Assembly (NCBI GenBank): GCA_021325555.1
Contig: JAJPGY010000005.1
Coordinates: forward strand, 92,006 to 156,005
Origin: Pseudomonadota bacterium
GTDB taxonomy: Bacteria; Cyanobacteriota; Vampirovibrionia; Obscuribacterales; Obscuribacteraceae
Direction: 5' to 3'
DNA: 64,000 bases
The notes beneath the pieces are model-generated. The model had not been told where the DNA came from, did no database searches, and worked only from the letters and a program-made list of their open reading frames with translations. A program made the translations under genes and the position numbers. This document shows, in pieces, positions 52,100 through 61,134 of this stretch. The stretch's first letter is position 1; each line of letters opens with the position of its first letter.

Positions 52100-53377
52100 A
52101 TGGAAGGCGCAAGGAAGATCCTGGTCCTGAACATAGGCTCGAGCAGCGCGAAGAGCAGCCTGTTCGTCGCCGCCGGCTCCGAGCCCCCGCCTCAGACCGC
52201 CTGGGAAGCGCAGCTTTCCCGACTGGGCGAGGGCCGGTGCGTTCTGACCGTGCAGGCCGCTGGCGGCCCTTGCCAGGAGCGTGATCTTCGGGACGCCGGT
52301 TTGTCCGAAGCGCTGCGTGCCATGCTGAGCGCATTGTGGGATGGGAAGCAGGCCGTTGTCGCTTCGCCGTCGGAGATAGATGTCGTCGGGCATCGCATCG
52401 TCCATGGTGGCGCGCGTTATCGGCAGGCCACGGCGATCTCCGCGGATGTTCTTGCGGACATCCGCTCATATGCCCCCATGGCGCCGGCTCACCAACCGGA
52501 CAACATTTGCGGGGTGGAGATGGCCGGGGAGCTTTTTCCGTGCGCCGCGCAGGTGGCGGTGTTTGACACGGCTTTCCACCATGCGATGCCGGAGGTCTCC
52601 GTGGTGTATCCGCTGCCCTACGAATGGTACGAGCGCCTGGGCATCCGGAGATATGGATTCCACGGCATCAGTCACGGCTATTGCCTGCGCCGCGCTGAGG
52701 CGCTTACAGGCGGGGCGCGCTCGGCGCTGCGCGCGATCACCTGTCACCTCGGCAGCGGCAGCTCGCTTTCCGCGGTGAGAGATGGGCGTTGCCTGACGAC
52801 CACCATGGGGTACACGCCGCTGGAAGGGCTGGTCATGAGAAGCCGCAGTGGATCGGTGGACCCGGGACTGCTGCTCGAGCTCATCGAGCAGAAGAGCTAC
52901 TCGGCCGGCGAGCTGTCGCGCATTCTCAACCATGAATCGGGATTGAAGGGGGTCTCGGGGCTCTCCGGCGACATGAAGGAGATAATCGCCCGGGCGCGGG
53001 CCGGCGACCGGCGCGCGAAACTTGCCTTCGACATCTACATCCACAGCTTGAGGTCCAACATAGGGGCACTGCTGCCGGTGCTCGGCGGTCTGGATGTCCT
53101 GGCTTTCACCGGCGGCGTGGGGGAGAACTCGCCGGAGGTGCGCGCTGCGGCTTGCGAGGCATTCACTTTCATGGGGCTGCGGGTCGATCCGGCGAGAAAT
53201 GAGACGTGCCGCGCGGACGGGCTTATCTCGGCAGAGGGATCGGCGGCGGCGATTGCCGTGATCTACTGCCGGGAAGACAGGGCGATCGCCGAGGAGTGTG
53301 TGGCGGTGCTTGAAAGCTCGTCTGAGTCCGAGCCTTTCAGCGGTTCCGGGCCGAGCCGAGCTTGTCCAGGTACGTGA
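52100..53377 (+). CDS. ackA: Acetate kinase
   Basis: 425 residues. It converts acetyl phosphate and ADP to acetate and ATP. ASKHA-fold motifs are visible: LVLNIGSSSAKSSLF (phosphate 1), FDTAFHHAMPE, RYGFHGISHGYC, CHLGSGSSLSAVRDG (phosphate 2) and FTGGVGENSPEVR (adenosine). It starts three bases after the phosphoketolase stop. The final 41 bp overlap the convergent EF-hand gene. The N-terminal region carries an insertion relative to short family members, but the active-site residues are present. Confidence 0.96.
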   Translation: MEGARKILVLNIGSSSAKSSLFVAAGSEPPPQTAWEAQLSRLGEGRCVLTVQAAGGPCQERDLRDAGLSEALRAMLSALWDGKQAVVASPSEIDVVGHRIVHGGARYRQATAISADVLADIRSYAPMAPAHQPDNICGVEMAGELFPCAAQVAVFDTAFHHAMPEVSVVYPLPYEWYERLGIRRYGFHGISHGYCLRRAEALTGGARSALRAITCHLGSGSSLSAVRDGRCLTTTMGYTPLEGLVMRSRSGSVDPGLLLELIEQKSYSAGELSRILNHESGLKGVSGLSGDMKEIIARARAGDRRAKLAFDIYIHSLRSNIGALLPVLGGLDVLAFTGGVGENSPEVRAAACEAFTFMGLRVDPARNETCRADGLISAEGSAAAIAVIYCREDRAIAEECVAVLESSSESEPFSGSGPSRACPGT

Positions 53378-53978
53378 CCAGAGCGCCCAGTCCCCGCGCA
53401 TGGTGCTCATCGAGGTGCTCGCCGTGCGCGTTCAGATAATCCTGCACCTCTTTGTCGGTCACGCGCCCCTTGCCTCCATCCACCGCTTTGCTCACCTTGT
53501 CCATGTTCTGGTGCAGATAGCTCAATCCGAAGAAGACGTCCCTGGCCGCTTCCAGCTCCAGGCGCGAGATGCCGCCCTGGAAAAAGCAGAGCTGCTCCAG
53601 GGAATGGAAATTGGCGGAAAGCCAGGCAAGGGATTCGGCAATCTCGGGGTTGTCGTTCTCGGCTATATAGGTAGAAAGCTCGCCGGCCGTCATCACGAAG
53701 TCATGATCGGCGTCGATCGTCGTGAAGGCCATCGCGGCGATCTCCAGCGCGTGCGCTGACTTGAGGAAATTGCTCTCTCCGCAGAAAAGCTGGATATTGG
53801 AGAAGAACTGCTCGAAGACGTTCAGCGCGTTCTCGAAGGAGTTCAGATCGAGCGACTCCAGAACCTGGCGAGCGTCGAGCTCCAGCAAGGGCGACTCCAT
53901 CTCGAGCCCCCGCTCCGCCACCGGCTTGCGGAGACCGCTTTCCTCCACGGCCTCGCTTCTCTGACAGATACAGCCCAC
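53337..53978 (-). CDS. EF-hand-like calcium-binding protein
   Basis: About 213 residues. An EF-hand loop is visible as DADHDFVMTAGEL, with acidic residues at positions 1, 3, 5 and 12; a second, degenerate one is VDGGKGRVTDKEVQ. Helices between are acidic. The GTG at 53978 was preferred because GGGAGG lies seven bases before it; the frame itself reaches 54011. The start MGCICQ has two early cysteines, but there is no convincing signal peptide. The 3' end overlaps acetate kinase convergently. Function unknown. Confidence 0.7.
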   Translation of the reverse strand: MGCICQRSEAVEESGLRKPVAERGLEMESPLLELDARQVLESLDLNSFENALNVFEQFFSNIQLFCGESNFLKSAHALEIAAMAFTTIDADHDFVMTAGELSTYIAENDNPEIAESLAWLSANFHSLEQLCFFQGGISRLELEAARDVFFGLSYLHQNMDKVSKAVDGGKGRVTDKEVQDYLNAHGEHLDEHHARGLGALVTYLDKLGSARNR

Positions 53979-54409
53979 GACCCTTACCTCCCTGACCGGC
54001 AACCAGGACACGCCCGCGTCTCGATATTTTATTCTGCCACGCCGGCGCCTGGCGTGACGGTTTTCAGCGCGCCGGCAAGCACTGGTGGCTGCTCCTTGCC
54101 GCGAGCGGGCAAAGTCTCGGCAGCTCCACCCAGCGGATCGCCAATGCGGTCATCTCGGTCGCGTGTCCTGTGCTTGGGAAGTGGTCGGGCGCGTATACTT
54201 TTGCGTTCTTCGCGGCCATGATGGCGCCCCGGTTTTCCATTGCCCTCAGGTTCTGCCCGGAAACCAGAATCTCCTTACATACAGTTAACAAAAAGCGTTG
54301 AACTTTTTCTGTTCGCCGGACGTTATTACAGATAGGAGCCAGAACAATAGGCCGTCAGCCATCGGCTCCTGAAAAAGAAACTCGGGTTAGCGGAAACGGG
54401 GAGATTGAA
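53979..54409. other. Intergenic region, no confident gene
   Basis: About 430 bp. A 75-codon minus-strand frame (54064-54291) exists, with MAAKNAKVYAPDHFPSTG, but I see no family resemblance or firm ribosome site. The promoter of the small secreted protein gene presumably lies near 54300-54380, where composition is more AT-rich. Confidence 0.4.
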
Positions 54410-54757
54410 ATGTCAAACATGAAAACATCTCGGGCGGTTCTGGCCATCGGCGCGGTGGTTGCTTGCGGGCTGGTGGTGACCGCGAGCACGTCGCCGAGCT
54501 ATGCGGGGAGGTTCGCTCGGAACCATCCCCGGCGGGCGGAGGTGCTGGGCCGCGCCAACCGGCTCAATTACAGGCTGAACAGAAATTATGGCAACCTGGA
54601 CGGTCACTTCGGGCAGCTCAAGCGCCAGGATCAGATGATCCGCCGGCAGGAGCAGCGCGACGCGCGCATGAACGGCGGTTACATCACCCAGGGGCAAAAA
54701 CAACAACTGAACAGGGAAGAGAATCGCCTGAACAGGGAGATCCAGCGGGACAAGTAG
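54410..54757 (+). CDS. Small secreted basic protein with RRQEQRD motif
   Basis: 115 residues with a signal peptide (about 1-32, ending SPSYA-G) and a charged helical body: RLNRNYGNLDGHFGQLKRQD, then IRRQEQRDARMNGG and LNREENRLNREIQRDK. GGGGAG is seven bases before the ATG. I associate this short repeat-like pattern (N-x-D-x-G-H-x-x-x-L-x-R-Q-D, RRQEQRDARxNGG) with small periplasmic proteins of unknown role in a few environmental lineages. Function unknown. Confidence 0.75.
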   Translation: MSNMKTSRAVLAIGAVVACGLVVTASTSPSYAGRFARNHPRRAEVLGRANRLNYRLNRNYGNLDGHFGQLKRQDQMIRRQEQRDARMNGGYITQGQKQQLNREENRLNREIQRDK

Positions 54758-54918
54758 CCCTCATCTTCAGCCAGCGAGCATGTCGTCGCGATGCGTGGAT
54801 TGTCCGCGCATCGTGGCGGCACTGCGCCGGCTGCCGCGGCGACCGGATTTAATGTGCGGATTTTGAACTTTCGAGCCGCCGCCAGCGTTAAAGGTAACAG
54901 GTCCTTCGGGTGGTGCAG

Positions 54919-55914
54919 ATGGTCCGGGTAAAAGAGCTTTTCCGAAAACACTGGCGCAGCAACAGGCCGCTCGGTCTGCTGGTGGTGTTCAGCCTGGCTT
55001 GCCTGGTAGTCTCCATTGTCGGGCTCGCTGTTGACCCGCGGTTGATTGGCGGCGAGCACGCCTGGATCAAGCCCTGCAAGTTCAGCATCTCGCTGGCCGT
55101 CTACGGCTTGACCATGATGTGGCTTTCCCGGTTCCTGACAGCAGACCAGAAACTCTTCCGAAGAATAACCGTGGCAGCCTTGACCGGCAGCGTCATCGAG
55201 CTGTCAGCAATTATCTTGCAGGTGGCGCGCGGCACGGCAAGCCACTTCAACAGCGCCACTCCATTCGATCAGACTGTCTTCTGGATCGTGATAGCGGCGA
55301 TCATGCCGGTTTCGTTTGCAATCGTCGCCATCTACATAATGTTGCTGCGAGAGAGGAGCCTTCCAGCGGTTGTCGGTGCCGCGCTGCGGTGGGGGCTGTT
55401 TCTGACGATTGTGGGATTGATCCCCGGAGTGCTCATGATCCTCCCCGATCGCCTGCAAGACGTCATTGCGCCTTACCGGCAATTTGACGGTCATACGGTC
55501 GGCTACCATCAAGGCGGTCCGGGACTGCCCTGGTTGGGGTGGAGCACGGTAGCCGGGGACCTGCGTGTTGCCCATTTCGTGGGTCTGCACGCCATTCAGG
55601 TGTTGCCCGTCGTTGCCTACCTGATTTCGAGATCGTTTCCCAACCTGTCGTCTGAGGGTCAGAGATCGCTTGTCTGGAACTTCGGATTCACGTACCTCTG
55701 TTTCGTAGGCCTGCTTATCTGGCAGGCGCTCGCTGGTGAATCAGCGGCGGCGCCGGGCGCCCGCACCGTGCTGGCCGGCATGACCGTGGCTGCGGTCAGC
55801 GTGCTGTGGACGATTTCGGTCCTGGCGGCGGAGAGATCCGGAGTTGGACAGGAGAGGCCTGCGCCGGCATGGAGCAGGGCCCTGTTTCGGACTCGCGGCG
55901 GCGGGGCTGGTTGA
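54919..55914 (+). CDS. Polytopic membrane protein of unknown function
   Basis: About 331 residues with eight or nine hydrophobic segments (for example LGLLVVFSLACLVVSIVGLA and FWIVIAAIMPVSFAIVAIYI). Conserved-looking polar spots are WIKPCKFSISLAVYG, FNSATPFDQ and VAHFVGLHAIQVLPVV with His residues, which might bind haem or a quinone. I do not recognise a named family. ATG at 54919 has GGGTGG before it; a GTG at 54910 is possible. Confidence 0.75.
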   Translation: MVRVKELFRKHWRSNRPLGLLVVFSLACLVVSIVGLAVDPRLIGGEHAWIKPCKFSISLAVYGLTMMWLSRFLTADQKLFRRITVAALTGSVIELSAIILQVARGTASHFNSATPFDQTVFWIVIAAIMPVSFAIVAIYIMLLRERSLPAVVGAALRWGLFLTIVGLIPGVLMILPDRLQDVIAPYRQFDGHTVGYHQGGPGLPWLGWSTVAGDLRVAHFVGLHAIQVLPVVAYLISRSFPNLSSEGQRSLVWNFGFTYLCFVGLLIWQALAGESAAAPGARTVLAGMTVAAVSVLWTISVLAAERSGVGQERPAPAWSRALFRTRGGGAG

Positions 55915-56050
55915 ATCAAGAGACATTCGAAGACGGCATCCCGTCGGCCGGCCCGCTGACCTGGCCGGATCAGCCGTCCTCACTTTTTCTGTCGTATTCA
56001 AGCGGGTATCATGGATGCCCGCTTGATCGTCGCGCTCGAAGGAATACAAC

Positions 56051-56755
56051 ATGAGACTCGAATTTGTCCTCGGAATCGTTATGGCAACGGCAATATCCGC
56101 TGCGCCGGTTACGGGTGCCGAGTCGACCCGGACTCCGGCGGCGGTCCTGCAGCGCCTGAAGAACGGCAACGCCCGCTATCTCACCGGCATCAGCCGGCAC
56201 GCAAGAATCGATGTGGAAAGACGTGTTGAAACGGCGAGGAAGGGGCAGAAGCCTTACGCCACCATCGTCGGCTGCTCCGATGCCCGGGTCCCGACCGAGG
56301 TCGTGTTCGACCAGGGGTTTGCGGAAGTTTTCGTGATCCGGGTGGCCGGCAATGTCATCGACACGGCCGGGCTTGCCTCGGTTGAATATGGCGCCGGGTA
56401 CCTGGGGACACCGCTGGTCGTCGTGCTCGGGCACAGCAAGTGCGGCGCCGTCGACGCAGCCGTGTCCGGGGCCGAGCTGGCCGGCAGCCTGCCCAGGCTT
56501 ATGGATATGATCAAGCCTGCAGTCGAAAAAGCCAGGCACGATAATCCCGAACTGAAAGGAGAGATGCTTCTCGAGCGGGCAATCGAGGCGAACGTCTACC
56601 ACTCCATGGAAGAGCTCCTGCGCGGCAGCCCGGTCCTGCGCGAGCGCGTCAAAAGCGGCCGGCTGAAAATCGTGGGGGCGATTCGCGATCTCAAAAGCGG
56701 AAGGGTGCGCTGGCTGGGCGAGCTGCCCAACCAGGCCGCCCTGCTGAGCGGCTGA
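56051..56755 (+). CDS. Periplasmic beta-class carbonic anhydrase
   Basis: 234 residues with a signal peptide (about 1-22). It interconverts CO2 and bicarbonate. Zinc ligands and dyad residues are visible in VGCSDARVPTEVVFDQG (Cys, Asp, Arg) and LGHSKCGAVDAA (His, Cys), with FVIRVAGNVIDTAGLASVEYG in between. Export is inferred from the N-terminal signal. It is flanked by unrelated genes. A periplasmic enzyme could support CO2 uptake or pH balance. Confidence 0.93.
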   Translation: MRLEFVLGIVMATAISAAPVTGAESTRTPAAVLQRLKNGNARYLTGISRHARIDVERRVETARKGQKPYATIVGCSDARVPTEVVFDQGFAEVFVIRVAGNVIDTAGLASVEYGAGYLGTPLVVVLGHSKCGAVDAAVSGAELAGSLPRLMDMIKPAVEKARHDNPELKGEMLLERAIEANVYHSMEELLRGSPVLRERVKSGRLKIVGAIRDLKSGRVRWLGELPNQAALLSG

Positions 56756-56937
56756 GCGGCGCCTGAGAGAAATTTTCTCCTCTAATCCGCCGGGGCACGC
56801 TGATCGCGCGTTGACAAGGGATCCGGGAGATTTTGGGGGATGCTTTGCGGACGCCCGTGTATGCCATTGTCGACAGCGGGCTGCTTGACAATGCGGTAAA
56901 AGTACCAGGAGTCTCCCCTGGGTTGGAAATAATTCTG

Positions 56938-57870
56938 GTGAAGCAGCGTTTGAAGGCTGCCTGGTTGGCAGGCAGCATTTTGCTTTCCTCTTCTGTCGTG
57001 GCTCCGGCGCTCGCGGTGCCGTGCCCGCACGCTTCGTGGAGGGCAGGCAGTTTGCGCCAGCTGCGTTCACACATGCGCTGGCGGGATGCTTACGGGCATC
57101 AGCCCGGCATGAGAATGCATCTGGGGTCTGCCGGTGGGCAGCCGCACGGTTCGCACACGCACCGGCGGGCGGCACATGGACATCCTGCCAACCAGCACGG
57201 CGGGCACCGGAAGCCGAAGATAGCCTCCATGCCCGCCCTGCCGCCGCCGGCCGCCAGCGAGCAAGCGGTAACCGGCTTGCGGTCGGACAGCCCGCCATCA
57301 CAGATGGGGGCGGCGATCGCCGACCGGGCGAAGCTTGTGGCCGGGCGCACCGGGACGATCGGCTGGTGCTATGCCGCGGTCAAGAGCGTGTTGATGCCCT
57401 TCGGGATAGAGCTGTTTGGCCGCGCGGCGTGGATGGCCGCGGCGCAGCTCCTGAAGGACAAGCGATTCCAGGTTGTGCCGGGCAAGGAGCTTTGCCCGGG
57501 CGACATAATGGTGCACGGCAAGTCCCGCAGCCACCCGGACGGGCATATAGCGGTCTATCTGGGTAATGATGCCGAGGCGAGCGACCATCTGCAGCGGGTG
57601 ATCACCGGCGGCACCTATGGCAGGACGCTGGTATTTCGAGTCAAGCAGAAGCCGGCCGCCCCGGCCGTCCGCGTCGCCTCGTCGGCCGCACCGGACAGGC
57701 AGCCGCCGAAAAACGCGTTGCCGCTGGGCGCGGGAACTGCCGAGGGCACAGACCACACGGCTTCGCTTATACTGTCCATGCACGGCGCCATCGCTAACCC
57801 CGCCGGTGACCGCGAGGCGATCGCCGCCTCCGAAGCGGACAGGCAGACGCCGGGCTCCTTTCGAATATGA
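56938..57870 (+). CDS. Secreted CHAP/NlpC-P60-like protein
   Basis: From a GTG at 56938 the product has a signal peptide MKQRLKAAWLAGSILLSSSV ending near PALA, a His/Gly/Arg-rich low-complexity linker (about 50-100), and a domain with GTIGWCYAAVKSVLMPFGI, then ELCPGDIMVHGKSRSHPDGH and IAVYLG. The Cys-His pairing and the GDI...GHIAVYLG pattern match cysteine peptidase/amidase folds acting on peptidoglycan. The open frame starts upstream at 56833, but those residues would hide the signal peptide. A tail of about 80 residues is disordered. Confidence 0.7.
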   Translation: MKQRLKAAWLAGSILLSSSVVAPALAVPCPHASWRAGSLRQLRSHMRWRDAYGHQPGMRMHLGSAGGQPHGSHTHRRAAHGHPANQHGGHRKPKIASMPALPPPAASEQAVTGLRSDSPPSQMGAAIADRAKLVAGRTGTIGWCYAAVKSVLMPFGIELFGRAAWMAAAQLLKDKRFQVVPGKELCPGDIMVHGKSRSHPDGHIAVYLGNDAEASDHLQRVITGGTYGRTLVFRVKQKPAAPAVRVASSAAPDRQPPKNALPLGAGTAEGTDHTASLILSMHGAIANPAGDREAIAASEADRQTPGSFRI

Positions 57871-57993
57871 ACGTGATCTGGGTTCTTTCGTCCGCGCGCC
57901 GGGGGTGGAATTGCTGTCCGGCGGCTGAGGGCTGGACGCGCCGCAGGCGTCGGGCGCCTATCGCGTCTACCAGGATCGTAAAGATCTTCTCGA

Positions 57994-59244
57994 TCACCTG
58001 GATGAGATAGAAGTGCGCGCTGCTGTATAGAGAGTCTCGTGCGAGGCGATCCAGGCGGACAGCGCCCGCAAGAGCTGATCGCCGCCAGACCGGTTCAAAT
58101 GAACGGTGTCGTAGAAGGCGGAGTCTGTCAATGCCTTGTCGCTCTGGAGATCAAGAACGTCGCAGTGATGGCGTGCGGCCAGCTGGTCGAGCGTGCCCCT
58201 GTATTGGCGGTAGAACCCGGCCGGCATCAAGTTGAGATTGTCCCTGGTGAGCGGCATGTTCACCAGAAGAACCGCAATCCCCCGTTCGCGCGCGGTCTTT
58301 ATCAGCGCATCGAGGAAGTGCTCCTGCTTGGAAAACTGGTCCGTATTGAAATGAGCATAGCGCGCGCGATATTCTTCGATGCTCTTTGCCCACACCTCTT
58401 GCCTGTTCCGCCCCAGCAAGAATTCTCGCTCGGATTTCGCCTGGTTGGACGCCGGCGCGGCAACGGTCCCGGGAAGCAGGCGGGACAAAGCCGATTTCAG
58501 CAGGTTCGCCGCCTTGTCCTGATAGCGCCAGCGCTTGCCGTAAAGAAAGAGGAGGTTGTTGAGAATGAAATCTGCCTTCTCTTGATTGGTCGAAAGATAC
58601 AGATCCCCGATGCTGGGCAGATCGGACAGGCTCATCAGCCGTTGAAAGACCACCGTTCTCGTTTCGCCGGTGAGCAGGTCGTCCATGAAGTCGCGCGGCG
58701 CCAGCCCGTAGACCAGCAGCTTCGGCCTTTTGTCGCCCCGCAGGAGCTTCTCCGTTATCAGGTAACCATCGGAGATCATCAAGCCGGGGAGCGCGAACGA
58801 GGAGATTGGCTGTTCGCCGAGACCTTGCCGCATCAGCAACTTTTCGAGCTCGATAGATGTGTGATGGTGATAAACATCCGGCACGCCCGGATAGCGGCGG
58901 GCATCCACACTCCACAGCGGGGCCATCATCACCGACGAGCCGATAATAACCACAGCCGGCGGGCGGCCTTGCTCAAATTGCCGCACGGCGGAGTCGCAGG
59001 CGGCGAAGGTCGCTCCCCTTTCCTCCGGCTTGCCATGCGATTTTTTGCCGGCGCCGAGCGCAAGGCCGATATTGATGAGCAGGAATATGAGCAGCGCGCT
59101 AAAGGCGGCGCACAGGAGCGCCTTGCGCCTTTTGCCGGCACAAGCGAACTCCGGATGCGCCTCCCGGCACATCGCTGCTCTGTCTGCCGAGCTCGTGCTG
59201 CTCTGTGTCATGGTCGTTTCCGAGCGGAAAGGATCTCGTGACAT
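57994..59244 (-). CDS. Membrane-anchored SGNH/GDSL-like protein
   Basis: 416 residues. One N-terminal transmembrane helix (about 43-64) is followed by an outer domain with VVIIGSSVMMAPLW (block I GxS), GYLITEKLLRGDKRPKLLVYG, LLVNMPLTRDN and the C-terminal DTVHLNRSGGDQLLRAL (D-x-x-H). This fits the DltD/AlgX-like acyl-transferase or esterase fold seen in cell-wall and exopolysaccharide O-acylation, but no partner MBOAT gene is adjacent. An ATG at 59211 is an alternative start. Confidence 0.75.
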   Translation of the reverse strand: MSRDPFRSETTMTQSSTSSADRAAMCREAHPEFACAGKRRKALLCAAFSALLIFLLINIGLALGAGKKSHGKPEERGATFAACDSAVRQFEQGRPPAVVIIGSSVMMAPLWSVDARRYPGVPDVYHHHTSIELEKLLMRQGLGEQPISSFALPGLMISDGYLITEKLLRGDKRPKLLVYGLAPRDFMDDLLTGETRTVVFQRLMSLSDLPSIGDLYLSTNQEKADFILNNLLFLYGKRWRYQDKAANLLKSALSRLLPGTVAAPASNQAKSEREFLLGRNRQEVWAKSIEEYRARYAHFNTDQFSKQEHFLDALIKTARERGIAVLLVNMPLTRDNLNLMPAGFYRQYRGTLDQLAARHHCDVLDLQSDKALTDSAFYDTVHLNRSGGDQLLRALSAWIASHETLYTAARTSISSR

Positions 59245-59323
59245 TATCCCCCGAGCCCGGACTGACGGTCCTGAAGGGCCACCGGCTGATAGATTCTTAA
59301 TGCTGCCGAGGCTGAGAGCCGGC

Positions 59324-60517
59324 TCAGATTGCCTGGTTCTTCTGCAGACGAGGTTTGCCCTCGGGCGCCGTCAAGGCAAGCTGGTAGCCCTCCAGCGTGC
59401 GCTCGACGCACTTGTCCCAGGTCATCTCGCTTGCCAGCTTCCTGGACTCGTCGCCCATGGCGGCCAGCGTTCCGGGCTCGTCAATCAATCGACTCATGAG
59501 CCGGGCCAGTTCCCGGGCATCGAGATGATCCTCCAGAACAAGGCCGTTCTGCCCATCCTGCAGCACCTCCGAGATGCCCGAGACGCGGCTGACGATCGGG
59601 CAGAGCCCCCGCAGCATGGCCTGCAACGGCGCCATGCCGAACGGCTCTACCCGCGATGGCATTACTATGACCTGGCACTGGCGATAGACGGCGTCCATGT
59701 CCTTACAGAAGCCCAGGTAATCGACCTGATCTTCCAGGCGCATCCAGACGAGCCGTGCGCGATCGATCGGCCTGGCGCCCATACCGGCGATCAAAAGCTT
59801 GAAGTGTTTTCCCTGTCTCGATAAAATTCCGCACGCCTTCAGGAGAACGTCCAGCCCCTTCTTGCGGTAGCCTCTGCCCACGAAAAGAAAGCTGAACTGC
59901 CTGGCGGTCGGGTGCTGCCGGTCGCCGTGCATATCGGAGCCGGATCCGGACAGCTCCGCTCCCGGATATGCCACTACCCATGGTGTTGCTTCCAGATTGC
60001 AACTGGAGCCGTAGGTGTCGTAGAAGTCGTCACGGCAGGTTCGGGAGGAGAACATTAGGCATCGCGCCTGGCTGCACAGAAGCCGATCGTACTGCTCGCG
60101 CAGCCGATACGCCGGCACCATATTTAGTTTCACATCATTCAGGCTTCGCTCCCAGGGGCGTCCCACCTTCGATAACCTGAAGACAGTGTGGTTGTGGAAC
60201 GTCACCACGTTGGCGCCGTCCATGGGCAGATGCTGCGAATGGACGATGTCGAAGGGTCCGGCGCTGGCCACGGCATCGGTCGCCGCCTGGAACTGATGCT
60301 GCAGGCGCTCGGCCTTGCCCGCCCCGGTGCGGGGCGCGGCGAATCTGATGATTCGCAAATTTTCGTGGCCCAGCTCGCTTTTGCTTTCGCTGCAGACCAC
60401 CGTTACCCGGTGACCCCTGTCCAGAAGCCCCTCGACCTGCTTGTGCGCATACAGCTCCAGCCCCCCGCCGACGGAGAAGGAGCGCAGCACCATGGCGATG
60501 TGGAGCTTTTCGGGCAT
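59324..60517 (-). CDS. GT4-family glycosyltransferase
   Basis: 397 residues with two Rossmann domains. N terminus MVLRSFSVGGGLELYAHK and C-terminal LFVGRGYRKKGLDVLLKA and VMPSRVEPFGMAPLQAM with GISEVLQDGQNGLV are typical of retaining group-1 transferases. The donor and acceptor sugars cannot be told from sequence. It lies near the SGNH-like gene on the same strand (79 bp), which suggests surface polysaccharide work. Confidence 0.92.
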   Translation of the reverse strand: MPEKLHIAMVLRSFSVGGGLELYAHKQVEGLLDRGHRVTVVCSESKSELGHENLRIIRFAAPRTGAGKAERLQHQFQAATDAVASAGPFDIVHSQHLPMDGANVVTFHNHTVFRLSKVGRPWERSLNDVKLNMVPAYRLREQYDRLLCSQARCLMFSSRTCRDDFYDTYGSSCNLEATPWVVAYPGAELSGSGSDMHGDRQHPTARQFSFLFVGRGYRKKGLDVLLKACGILSRQGKHFKLLIAGMGARPIDRARLVWMRLEDQVDYLGFCKDMDAVYRQCQVIVMPSRVEPFGMAPLQAMLRGLCPIVSRVSGISEVLQDGQNGLVLEDHLDARELARLMSRLIDEPGTLAAMGDESRKLASEMTWDKCVERTLEGYQLALTAPEGKPRLQKNQAI

Positions 60518-60594
60518 GCCGTCAACAATAAACGATTATCCTCTGCGATACAATCGGATATTATGTCCGTCCCAGGGCTCCACGAAGGTGAGTT

Positions 60595-60876
60595 ATGGCT
60601 GCAGCGATAGTCGCCATTATCGGCTTTTATTTCTTGATGATCGTCGCCATCGTTAAGATGAGCGATCTGCTGAAAGCACGCGCCGGTCAGAAGGCGCTTC
60701 TCGCCGAGATCGAGCAGCTGAAGGCGAAAATTGCCGTGCTCGAGCAGGAGGTGGGTTTGATGGAAAGCCACGTGCTGGAGCTCAAAGACGGGCATGAATT
60801 CGCCATGAAATTGCTCTCAGACAAGAACCGGGCCGCCAACCCACCCGAGGCGGCGGAGAAGGCGGCGACCCGCTAG
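60595..60876 (+). CDS. Small membrane protein with coiled coil
   Basis: 93 residues: an N-terminal hydrophobic helix (about 3-24) followed by a long heptad-like helix (LLAEIEQLKAKIAVLEQEVG) and an Ala/Glu-rich tail. GAAGGTGAG precedes the ATG. The layout resembles PspB- or FtsL/FtsB-type helper proteins but no specific family signature is visible. Confidence 0.7.
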   Translation: MAAAIVAIIGFYFLMIVAIVKMSDLLKARAGQKALLAEIEQLKAKIAVLEQEVGLMESHVLELKDGHEFAMKLLSDKNRAANPPEAAEKAATR

Positions 60877-61134
60877 TGGGCGGAGCAGATTCTCCCGGAT
60901 GCTCGTCCTTGCTCTACGCACCGTGGCTGTTGCCGGGGGCGGCCCGCGCTGGCTGGCCTCAGGGCACCGCCACGAGCCGGTTTACTTTCCGGGCAAGCCG
61001 CGGTCACCGGGGGGATTACGAGCCTCCGGCGCTCTTGAGGAGCCGGAGCCATGGACAGAACGTTCCTGACCGGCGAGAATTGGTCTTTGACCGGCTGTCG
61101 CAACCGGGGCGGTTCGTGCCGGCAGGGTAATCGC

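Noticed and set aside
50852..52405. 517-codon minus-strand frame opposite phosphoketolase
   Set aside because: Antisense shadow of a well-conserved enzyme; no ribosome site or domain.
58039..59241. 400-codon plus-strand frame
   Set aside because: Shadow of the SGNH-like gene, which has coherent motifs on the minus strand.
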